The notes beneath the pieces are model-generated. The model did not search any database, was not told the DNA's origin, and saw nothing but the letters and a program-made list of their open reading frames with translations. A DNA stretch of 47,134 bases from assembly GCA_017381365.1 (NCBI GenBank), contig JAFOCI010000096.1, positions 1-47,134 on the forward strand, read 5' to 3'. This stretch comes from Treponema sp. (GTDB lineage: Bacteria; Spirochaetota; Spirochaetia; Treponematales; Treponemataceae). Below, piece by piece: positions 40,888 to 47,134 of this stretch; positions within the stretch are counted from its first letter, which is position 1, and each line of letters begins with the position of its first letter. The translations under genes were made by a program, and so were the position numbers.

Positions 40888-42366
40888 ATGAAAATTCAAG
40901 CAGAGCTTTTAGTAAAGCAATTTCTACGTTCATATACAGAAACCTTTTCTATAGAAGAATTTGCTGCATTTATAAAAGAGTGCGGTGTAAAATCTACAAT
41001 AAAAGATTGTGAAGAATATTTAGCAGAATGTGACAATGTTTTTCTTTTAAAAAGTGGGTTTTATGCTACAAGAGCAGCTGCATTTACAAATCAATATTTT
41101 AGTTTTAAACCAGGCAGAAAAGAAATAGAACAGGGAATGTTTATAACAGGACACAGGTGTATGCCATTTGTGGATCCTGATGTGCTTTCTTTTGGTATTT
41201 GTTTTTATTACAAGGATGAATTGCTTACAAAGAAGATTGGAACATTTGATAGCAAAACTGTATTGGATTGTTTTTATTTGTATGGTGATGAATATTCTAG
41301 TCAGTATGTAGCTTCTGATCCTGCAAATGCAGATGTTGATCTTGGAAAATCTGATTTTGTTTTACCGCAGACTGTAAAGATTACAGGAAACAATATAAAA
41401 CCTTTATTGGAAGACGGTTTTAAATATGGTGATAGGATTATCTGTCGGGTTGTTGACTGGGACAGAAACTGTGTTGAAATTGATTTTGAGTCCCGTAACA
41501 GCTCAGGACTTCAGATGACAATGGAAGATGTTGCCCGAAGCAGCTGGTATTCAGAGCTTGAAAAAGATTTAGTTTCTTCGTTTGATATTTTAGGACCACT
41601 TTCTTCTATAGAAGAGCAGTTATGCATGATTTTTGCGAACAATAGAGATCGTTTGTGCAAAAAAAATTGTGGTTCCTTAGATGAGTTTTTTGAAAGAACG
41701 AATAAGGTTGGTTTTGAATTATTCGGAGTAGAAACCAGATTGTGGCATAAAGGACAGGATGTTCCCGCAGTTGGTAAATGGAATCAGATACAGTCAGATT
41801 CAAGTATTGATGAAAGTTATAATGATTCTGAAGAAAATGATGAAATTGAACAGTTTGAACCTGTTTCGCCTGTAGTAATTGACTCCTTTGTAAAAGATGC
41901 ATTGTTTAATAAAAATGAAGATATTTCAGAAATATTAAAAAAAATATATCCAAATTTCTATAAAATGGGTAATTTTCAGCTAAATATAATGTTATTGAAC
42001 TTGAAAAATAGACATGGTATAATTTCTTCAAGTTATAATCGTTTTGCTGATTCGGAATTTGGCGAAATAAGGCATAAGGCTTTGGAATTATTCAGTCAGG
42101 TTAATTCTTTGGTTTATTCAATTGATATGATAAAATCTGATTTGAAAAATTATCCTCAGCAGGCTTTAGTGATTCTTTCACAGATTTATGCTCATATTAT
42201 GCAGATAATAGAAGCAATTGAAACTGATGTTTCCGCTGTTTTGCGAGAAAAAGCCGAAATCTCTTTATCCCTTGAGGGAATGGAGTTAAATTTTGAGTGT
42301 GTGAGCGAAGACCTGAAAGCTGTTCTGGAGAAAGAAAAAAAGAACGGTTTTTCTGTTATAAAATAG
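40888..42366 (+). CDS. Unknown 492-residue cytoplasmic protein
   Basis: No family was recognised. The N-terminus (LLVKQFLRSYTETFSIEEFAAFIKECGVKSTIKDCEEYL) looks like a helical, winged-helix-type domain. A beta-rich middle follows (FITGHRCMPFVDPDVLSFGICFYY; KYGDRIICRVVDWDRNCVEIDFESR), then an acidic linker (about 310-330, DSSIDESYNDSEENDEIEQ) and a helical C-terminal part. There are no membrane segments and no signal peptide. It is 33 nt upstream of a PTS IIA gene and probably co-transcribed with it, followed by transketolase. A regulatory role in sugar metabolism is possible from the context but is not shown by any motif. Confidence 0.75.
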   Translation: MKIQAELLVKQFLRSYTETFSIEEFAAFIKECGVKSTIKDCEEYLAECDNVFLLKSGFYATRAAAFTNQYFSFKPGRKEIEQGMFITGHRCMPFVDPDVLSFGICFYYKDELLTKKIGTFDSKTVLDCFYLYGDEYSSQYVASDPANADVDLGKSDFVLPQTVKITGNNIKPLLEDGFKYGDRIICRVVDWDRNCVEIDFESRNSSGLQMTMEDVARSSWYSELEKDLVSSFDILGPLSSIEEQLCMIFANNRDRLCKKNCGSLDEFFERTNKVGFELFGVETRLWHKGQDVPAVGKWNQIQSDSSIDESYNDSEENDEIEQFEPVSPVVIDSFVKDALFNKNEDISEILKKIYPNFYKMGNFQLNIMLLNLKNRHGIISSSYNRFADSEFGEIRHKALELFSQVNSLVYSIDMIKSDLKNYPQQALVILSQIYAHIMQIIEAIETDVSAVLREKAEISLSLEGMELNFECVSEDLKAVLEKEKKNGFSVIK

Positions 42367-42399
42367 AATTTAAGAAATAAATCCGAAGGAGGAAGAAAA

Positions 42400-42858
42400 A
42401 TGTCAGCAGATCTTTCAGTTTTAATACAAAGAGGTGGCGTTTTTGATAATGTTGAAGGCTCAACTCCTGAAGAAATTTATAAATTTGTAACGGATAACAT
42501 GAAGGCTCCGTTCTCTCTTGATTCTCAGACAATATACGATGCTTTGTGTTCCCGTGAAAAAATTATGAGCACTGCTGTTGGAAACGGTTTTGCTTTGCCA
42601 CATTGCCGTGTACCTATAATAAAGGAAGAAAACGAACAGAGAATCTGCGTGGTGTATCCAAAAACTCCTCTTGAAATGAATGCTCCTGATGGAAATCCTG
42701 TTACTGTGATGTTCGTAATTCTTGCTCAGAATCAGACTGATCATCTTGCAATTCTTTCAAAGCTTGTTGGTCTTTTTCAAAAGGAAGATTTTAAAAATTT
42801 AATGAATATTCATGCTTCTGAAGAAAAGATTGTAGCCGCAATCAAAAAAATGGCATAA
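42400..42858 (+). CDS. PTS IIA-type phosphocarrier protein (fructose/PtsN family)
   Basis: The 152-residue protein is a single EIIA domain of the fructose/mannitol/Ntr class. The phosphorylated residue is His68 in GFALPHCRVP. The rest (YPKTPLEMNAPDGNPVTVMFVILAQNQTDHLAILSKLVGLF) matches the fold. There is no linked IIB or IIC domain and no sugar permease nearby, so, as in other treponemes with incomplete PTS, a regulatory role like that of PtsN is more likely than sugar uptake. A strong ribosome site (GGAGGAAG) precedes the ATG. Confidence 0.93.
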   Translation: MSADLSVLIQRGGVFDNVEGSTPEEIYKFVTDNMKAPFSLDSQTIYDALCSREKIMSTAVGNGFALPHCRVPIIKEENEQRICVVYPKTPLEMNAPDGNPVTVMFVILAQNQTDHLAILSKLVGLFQKEDFKNLMNIHASEEKIVAAIKKMA

Positions 42859-42917
42859 TAAGTAATAAAATTGCCTGGCAATTTTATATATATATGGCTC
42901 TAGAAAAGAGGAAAAAA

Positions 42918-44891
42918 ATGAACGAGAAAGCAATTAATGCTGTTGCAACTTCAATTAGAAGTTTGTCTATGGATGCTATTCAGAAGGCTAATTCTGGTCA
43001 TCCGGGAACACCTCTTGGTGCGGCTGAAGCAGCTGCAGTCCTTTATGGTGAAATCCTTAAGCACAATCCTGCTGATTCTAAATGGGCTGACAGAGACCGA
43101 TTTGTTCTGTCTGCTGGTCACGGTTCAATGCTGCTTTATTCAATTCTGCATTTAAGCGGATATAAAGTAACTCTTGATGATATTAAATCATTCCGTCAGG
43201 TTGGATCTGTTTGCTGCGGTCACCCTGAATATGGAATTACTGATGGTGTAGAATGTACTGCAGGTCCTTTGGGACAGGGCGTTTCTATGGCTGTTGGTAT
43301 GGCTGTTGCTGAACAGATGCTTGCTGCTCGTTTTAATACGGCTGCCCACAAAATTGTTGATCATTATACATATTCTCTTGTTGGAGAAGGTTGTCTTGAA
43401 GAAGGCGTTTCTTCTGAAGCATGTTCTTTTGCAGGAACACATAAACTTGGAAAGCTTATTGTTTTCTATGATATGAATAAGATTTCCATTGATGGTTCTA
43501 CAGACATTACTTTTGATGAAGATATTGCTAAGCGCTATGAAGCTTACGGCTGGCAGGTTTTGCGTGGTGACATGTATAAACCAGCTGGAATTGTAAAGCT
43601 TGTGGAAAAAGCAAAGAAATGTAAGGATAAGCCTTCTCTTATCATTCTTAAGTCTATTATTGGATTTAGCTCTCCAAAACAGGGAACTGCTGATACTCAT
43701 GGCGCTCCTCTTGGTGCTGACGGCATTAAGCATGCAAAAAAAGTTCTTGGTATTCCAGAAGACAAGGAATTCTACGTTGTTCCAGAAGCTTACGAATATT
43801 TTGCTGCTAAAAAAACTGAATTCCAGGCTGCTCAGGACAAATGGAATGCTGAATTTGACGCATGGTCAAAGGAAAATCCTGAACTCAGAAAGCTTTGGGA
43901 TGATTTCCATAGTGACAATGCAACAAAAGATATTGAAGAAATTGCTTTTGCAGACACTGATAAGATGGCTACCCGCGATGCTAGCGGCAAAGCTTTGAAT
44001 TATATGGCTCAGAAGTATGGAAATCTTGTTGGTGGTTCTGCTGACTTGGCTGGTCCTAACAAAACTGTGCTTAAAGACTGTGATGGTACATTTAGTCCTG
44101 TAAATCCAAAGGGCCGCACAATTGAATATGGTATCCGCGAATTTGCTATGAGTGCTATCTGTTCTGGTATTTACCTGCATGGCGGTCTTCGTCCTTTCTG
44201 TGCTACATTCCTTGTATTTGCAGATTATCTTCGTCCACAGCTTCGTATTGCAGCTTTGATGAAGTTGCCAAATATTTATGTTCTTACACATGATTCAATT
44301 TATGTTGGAGAAGACGGTCCAACTCATCAGCCTGTAGAAACTTTGGCTTCGCTCCGTGCAATTCCAAATGTTCAGATTTTGCGTCCTGCTGATGCTCAGG
44401 AAACTCTGGAAGCATGGAAAATGGCTTACGAATCAAAAGATCATCCTGTTTGTATTGCTCTTACTCGTCAGGCTCTTCAGGGATTTGCAAAAGCTGATTC
44501 AAACTGGAAGGAAAATATCCGCAAAAATGGTGGGTATGTTGCTCTTGACTGCGAAGGAACTCCAGATATTACAGTTCTTGCAACAGGTTCTGAAGTTTCA
44601 ACTGCAATTGAGGCTGCCGGCATTGCTTCCGGCAAAAAGATTCGTGTTGTTTCTATTATTGATTACAACAAATTTGATGATGCTGACTGCGCTGTTCAGA
44701 AGGAATTGACTGGTGGTGCCGCAAGAGTTGTATGTGCAGAAGCTGGTATTTCTGCTAACTGGAAGCATTATGCAACAAGCAAAGATGATTTGTTCTGCAT
44801 CAACCGTTTTGGTGAATCTGGTCCTGCTGCAAAAGTTGCTGAACATCTTGGTTTTACTGCTGCTAAGCTTGCAGAATTGCTGAACAAATAA
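42918..44891 (+). CDS. tkt: Transketolase
   Basis: Transketolase moves two-carbon units between sugar phosphates in the non-oxidative pentose phosphate pathway using thiamine diphosphate. The 657-residue protein has the standard three domains: SGHPGTPLG, GHGSMLLY, GPLGQGVSMAVG, then the catalytic GIREFAM and HDSIYVGEDGPTHQPVE. The cofactor motif normally GDG...N reads GEGCLEEG...DMNKISIDG, so the magnesium-binding Asp is replaced by Glu; the later Asn is kept. The start chosen, MNEKAINAV, follows AGAGGA; eight further in-frame residues upstream lack a ribosome site. It follows the PTS IIA gene by 59 nt. Confidence 0.96.
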   Translation: MNEKAINAVATSIRSLSMDAIQKANSGHPGTPLGAAEAAAVLYGEILKHNPADSKWADRDRFVLSAGHGSMLLYSILHLSGYKVTLDDIKSFRQVGSVCCGHPEYGITDGVECTAGPLGQGVSMAVGMAVAEQMLAARFNTAAHKIVDHYTYSLVGEGCLEEGVSSEACSFAGTHKLGKLIVFYDMNKISIDGSTDITFDEDIAKRYEAYGWQVLRGDMYKPAGIVKLVEKAKKCKDKPSLIILKSIIGFSSPKQGTADTHGAPLGADGIKHAKKVLGIPEDKEFYVVPEAYEYFAAKKTEFQAAQDKWNAEFDAWSKENPELRKLWDDFHSDNATKDIEEIAFADTDKMATRDASGKALNYMAQKYGNLVGGSADLAGPNKTVLKDCDGTFSPVNPKGRTIEYGIREFAMSAICSGIYLHGGLRPFCATFLVFADYLRPQLRIAALMKLPNIYVLTHDSIYVGEDGPTHQPVETLASLRAIPNVQILRPADAQETLEAWKMAYESKDHPVCIALTRQALQGFAKADSNWKENIRKNGGYVALDCEGTPDITVLATGSEVSTAIEAAGIASGKKIRVVSIIDYNKFDDADCAVQKELTGGAARVVCAEAGISANWKHYATSKDDLFCINRFGESGPAAKVAEHLGFTAAKLAELLNK

Positions 44892-44918
44892 TTTTCAGAT
44901 TGTTTTAGAATAGAATGA

Positions 44919-44954
44919 ACGGTGGTTTTCGTTGGGAAGGCCACCGTTTTTTTT
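44919..44954 (+). terminator. Terminator after tkt
   Basis: Acggtgg and ccaccgt form a 7-bp stem with a 15-nt loop, followed by eight T. Confidence 0.85.
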
Positions 44955-44960
44955 GTCCGC

Positions 44961-45047
44961 AGAGGAGTGCAGAGAGAATTTAACTGCAGATGAACGCGGA
45001 TGGAGGGAATAGCCACAGATAAGACACAGATTTACACAGAAAAAAAT
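44961..45047 (+). repeat. 87-bp direct repeat, left copy
   Basis: Agaggagtgcagagagaatt, then ctgcagatgaacgcgga and a block ccacagataagacacag leading to an A-rich end. A copy in the same orientation with about ten differences lies at 46740-46825. The two flank the VanZ-lipoprotein-HTH cassette. Confidence 0.9.
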
Positions 45048-45068
45048 CTTAGGTTGTCTGTGGATTAT

Positions 45069-45467
45069 TTATACCATGTAAAAAAAGAAAGCTGTTACTA
45101 AATAAATTGCAAAATCAGCTATGTCAAACGTTCCTAAGATTGGAAAAAATAATTGGGAAAATTCAGACAACGTTGCAAGTGTTATACAATATATAAGCTG
45201 AATGTTTCTGTTGTTTTGATAAATTACTTTTATAAAACAGCAGAATGAAAAGAACCATAAAAAATCGATTATATAAAATCTTGTAAATTTAAAAATGAAT
45301 GATGTCCTGTTAATTATTGTGAGGTCATTAATATAAAAAATTAGTTTTAGTAATTTTTTTGGTAAAATTTTAGCAATGTAAAGAGTATTTATTGGAGTGA
45401 AGAAACAATAACATAGATTCGATAGAATTAATGTTATTGTTCCTAGAATGTAAAACTTATTTTTCAA
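45069..45467 (-). CDS. VanZ-like membrane protein
   Basis: The 132-residue protein has four membrane helices. It ends in the VanZ-type pattern: a Glu in the third helix (TLSEFSQLFF), then GTFDIADFAIYLVTAF, as in the conserved E...Q...GTFD..D..N signature. VanZ proteins confer low-level glycopeptide or lipoglycopeptide resistance in Gram-positives, but most members, including those in spirochaetes, have no known role. The gene overlaps the upstream lipoprotein gene by 11 nt, indicating translational coupling. Confidence 0.75.
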   Translation of the reverse strand: MKNKFYILGTITLILSNLCYCFFTPINTLYIAKILPKKLLKLIFYINDLTIINRTSFIFKFTRFYIIDFLWFFSFCCFIKVIYQNNRNIQLIYCITLATLSEFSQLFFPILGTFDIADFAIYLVTAFFFYMV

Positions 45468-46320
45468 TTAAAATCATTTCTTCATTTATAGTATTTATAA
45501 ATATATTGGCAATCTTTCCAGAGCAAATGACTTTGTCACCTTTCTTAGAATATGCCAGACGATCATTGTTTGTAAGGAAATAAATTATACGTGACTGACC
45601 TAATGCATTTGGTTCGCAATAGGAAGAAATTTTATATGAATAATTTCCATATTCTGTTGATTTGTTTTCGCTTATTTCACCAACTCTTAATTCAAATGTA
45701 TATTTCTTTTCTTCCAAAGATTTGATATATGATTTCAATGCAATTGATGTAAGATTATCAGCTGTAAGGAAAATAAATAATGGGTCTTTTTCAAGAGATT
45801 CATATACATTATTGTAGATAGATGAATCAGACATTACTACTGGTAATTTTGTATTGAATAAATCTGGAATATCAACATCTGATACGTGTTCCAAGAAATT
45901 TTCTTTATTAATGATTCCACTAATAACTAAGTCTGCTGGAATATCTTGAGGATTGTTGTAAGAAAATAACAATGTATTTGCAGAGGATAGTTTTATAGTC
46001 ACGTCAGTGTGACAGAAAGTATAAAAGTTTTTGTTGTATGGAATACCTGTAGCAGTTGAAATTACTTTCTGAGTATAAACTAATTTTGTTTTGACTTTTT
46101 TAATCGTATATTCATTATTTACTCTGTCAGCAACTGAGAAAGTTGACTCTGAAAAAAAATCTGGCGATGTTGACATAACATATTTAATTCCAGTTAGTAA
46201 ATCCTTGTCAGAACTATGAATATAATCTTCAGCAATAATAGTTGGTTTTGACGCACACACAAAAGATAAAATAATGAATGATGCAAATGGCAACATTCCC
46301 AATAAAAATTTTGATTTCAT
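45457..46320 (-). CDS. Secreted protein or lipoprotein with possible OB-fold C-terminus, unknown function
   Basis: The 287-residue protein has an N-terminal signal with Cys22 (LSFVCAS), which could be a relaxed spirochaete lipobox or a normal signal peptide. Most of the sequence is unfamiliar. The last 30 residues (KKGDKVICSGKIANIFINTINEEMILIE) resemble an OB-fold of the tRNA_anti-like type found in several secreted proteins. A good ribosome site (GGAGAT) precedes the start. It is the first gene of a two-gene operon with the VanZ-like gene and is divergent from an HTH regulator gene 105 nt away. Confidence 0.65.
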   Translation of the reverse strand: MKSKFLLGMLPFASFIILSFVCASKPTIIAEDYIHSSDKDLLTGIKYVMSTSPDFFSESTFSVADRVNNEYTIKKVKTKLVYTQKVISTATGIPYNKNFYTFCHTDVTIKLSSANTLLFSYNNPQDIPADLVISGIINKENFLEHVSDVDIPDLFNTKLPVVMSDSSIYNNVYESLEKDPLFIFLTADNLTSIALKSYIKSLEEKKYTFELRVGEISENKSTEYGNYSYKISSYCEPNALGQSRIIYFLTNNDRLAYSKKGDKVICSGKIANIFINTINEEMILIEK

Positions 46321-46340
46321 AAATATCTCCTGTATTTATT

Positions 46341-46369
46341 CTAATAGTATAAAGTTTATGCTAATAGTA
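46341..46369. promoter_or_regulatory. Direct repeat, candidate operator of the HTH regulator
   Basis: Ctaatagta occurs twice (46341-46349, 46361-46369), 20 bp apart, about two helical turns, in the gap between divergent genes. A TTGACT/TAGCAT pair on the minus strand (18-nt spacing) overlaps the right copy. This is the pattern of a bound dimer pair overlapping a promoter. Confidence 0.45.
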
Positions 46370-46425
46370 GTTAGAAAAAAAAGTCAATCGGATAGTTAAA
46401 ATATTAAGCTAAGAGATTAAGTTTA

Positions 46426-46728
46426 ATGAATGACGATGTAAAATGTTTATTTGGCTATAATTTAAAACGGTTAAGAAAAAATAAAAAAATGTCCCAGATG
46501 CAGTTAGCTGAAACTGTAGGCATGACTTTTACATTCATTAGTGATATTGAAAATGGAAAAAAATGGGTTTCGCCAGAAAGTGTTGAAAAGCTGGCTGCTG
46601 CTCTAGATATAGAAATTTACAATCTTTTTTTGCCAGAAGGGTATGTTAAACCTGAAGATAGAAAATTTACAAATTTTTTTGAAGAATTAGAAAAGACTTA
46701 TAATTCATTGAAGAAAAAATATAGGTAA
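46426..46728 (+). CDS. XRE-family helix-turn-helix transcriptional regulator
   Basis: The 100-residue protein is a stand-alone Cro/C1-type HTH: FGYNLKRLRKNKKMSQMQLAETVGMTFTFISDIENGKKWVSPESVEKLAAALDIEIYNLF covers all five helices, with the recognition helix around residues 33-45. A short tail (FFEELEKTYNSLKKKYR) could aid dimerisation. No sensor domain is present. It is divergent from the lipoprotein-VanZ operon and likely represses it and itself. Confidence 0.9.
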   Translation: MNDDVKCLFGYNLKRLRKNKKMSQMQLAETVGMTFTFISDIENGKKWVSPESVEKLAAALDIEIYNLFLPEGYVKPEDRKFTNFFEELEKTYNSLKKKYR

Positions 46729-46739
46729 TTTTAGATTCT

Positions 46740-46825
46740 AGAGGAGCGCAGAGAGAATTTATCTGCAGATGAATGCGGATGGGGGAATAGCTACAGATAG
46801 GACACGGATTTACAAAGAAAAAAAT
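46740..46825 (+). repeat. 87-bp direct repeat, right copy
   Basis: Same orientation and order of motifs as 44961-45047 (agaggagcgcagagagaatt ... ctgcagatgaatgcgga ... tacagataggacacgga). Similarity fades after it, though ccatg occurs at comparable distance in both. Confidence 0.88.
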
Positions 46826-46871
46826 ATGTGCCAATCTGTGTATTTCGGTGCGCTCTGTTGATTTTTTTGCC

Positions 46872-46955
46872 ATGCGTTAGACGATGTGCAGGGCGCCGGA
46901 GGCGTTCCGGAGCGAAGCGCAGGAATGAGCGTAGCGGAACCCGGAACGTAGCGAC
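46872..46955 (-). repeat. GC-rich repeat block (family 2 type), abutting family 1 copy 5
   Basis: Gcgccggaggcg, ccggagcgaagcgc and gagcgtagcggaaccc are of the same composition and motif set as 712-893, in a window that is otherwise AT-rich. It directly borders family 1 copy 5. Confidence 0.5.
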
Positions 46956-47117
46956 AGCTGTCCCAAAAGTAATGAGTGTAGCGCTCATTGAGCCCTTCGA
47001 CAGGTGGTTCCTGAGCCTGTCGAAGGGCTCAGGAACCACTCGTCGAAATGACTGCTACACTAAATGTGGTGGTTTCGATAACCTCAACCACCGTAATGCA
47101 AACTTATTGGACAGCCT
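46956..47117 (-). repeat. Nested palindromic repeat, family 1, copy 5 (with extra 46-bp hairpin)
   Basis: Same orientation as copy 2: agctgtccc, aatgag/ctcatt hairpin, acatttagtg (read on the minus strand), hairpin ggtggtt/aacctcaaccacc, ending ggacagcct. Relative to copy 2 it has 46 extra nt (46994-47039), which contain a 14-bp perfect stem (gtggttcctgagcc/ggctcaggaaccac, loop tgtcgaag). The window ends 17 nt later. Confidence 0.9.
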
Positions 47118-47134
47118 CAACGCCCTAAGGAAAA

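Noticed and set aside
45457..46320. Calling the cassette lipoprotein an OB-fold nucleic-acid-binding protein
   Set aside because: Only the last 30 residues look like such a fold and the protein is exported, so the resemblance is noted but no function is assigned.

Overview
The window looks like a chromosomal stretch from a saccharolytic, probably gut- or rumen-associated spirochaete of the Treponema type. The reasons are an AT-rich genome, many lipoproteins with relaxed lipoboxes, outer-membrane barrel proteins, a spirochaete-like 'long' phosphofructokinase, and a RelA-like protein followed by a CstA transporter. This assignment is inference from gene content; no rRNA or tRNA gene was seen. 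Thirty-four protein genes can be supported.

Layout. 1-893: a 3'-truncated Rpn-type nuclease and a GC-rich repeat. 894-1802: MetA of the acetyl-CoA type. 1848-6907: a tightly coupled five-gene operon (degenerate esterase, U32/TrhP-like protein, barrel protein, phosphoesterase lipoprotein, metallo-beta-lactamase-fold hydrolase). 7363-13240: ilvC, cstA, an unknown gene and a RelA-type ppGpp synthetase, all on the minus strand. 13691-19716: a complete tripartite RND efflux system (TolC, adaptor, pump) with its small PG0541-like companion. 19826-25690: translation and replication housekeeping (prmC, prfA, recR, ybaB, dnaX). 25729-28716: a second phosphoesterase lipoprotein and the LemA-TPM-TPM membrane operon. 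29119-44891: sugar metabolism, with phosphofructokinase, two very large tandem surface alpha-amylase lipoproteins, an Ig-like lipoprotein, an unknown 492-residue protein with a PTS IIA protein, and transketolase. 45069-46728: a small cassette (VanZ-like, lipoprotein, HTH regulator) bracketed by 87-bp direct repeats.

The genes fit a starch-using lifestyle. Secreted amylases carrying starch-binding modules feed the glycolytic and pentose-phosphate enzymes encoded beside them, and the two amylase genes share a promoter layout and an identical 19-nt initial transcribed sequence.

The least ordinary content is intergenic. (i) Five copies (6957, 13380, 20800, 30531, 46956) of a 90-160 bp nested palindromic element lie between genes; at four loci the outer stem is prolonged by locus-specific sequence, and the core occurs in opposite orientation within a shared outer frame at two loci. 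(ii) A second, GC-rich repeat family has a locus-specific perfect hairpin with a TTC loop embedded in otherwise constant flanks. (iii) Two arrays of four or five consecutive, mutually unrelated perfect hairpins lie at 7185-7345 and 19269-19402. Together they suggest a process that creates palindromes in this genome, or that targets elements into them. Protein oddities are a 16-unit hexapeptide repeat in DnaX, a RelA-like enzyme with a destroyed hydrolase motif, and an HSL-type esterase without its nucleophilic serine.
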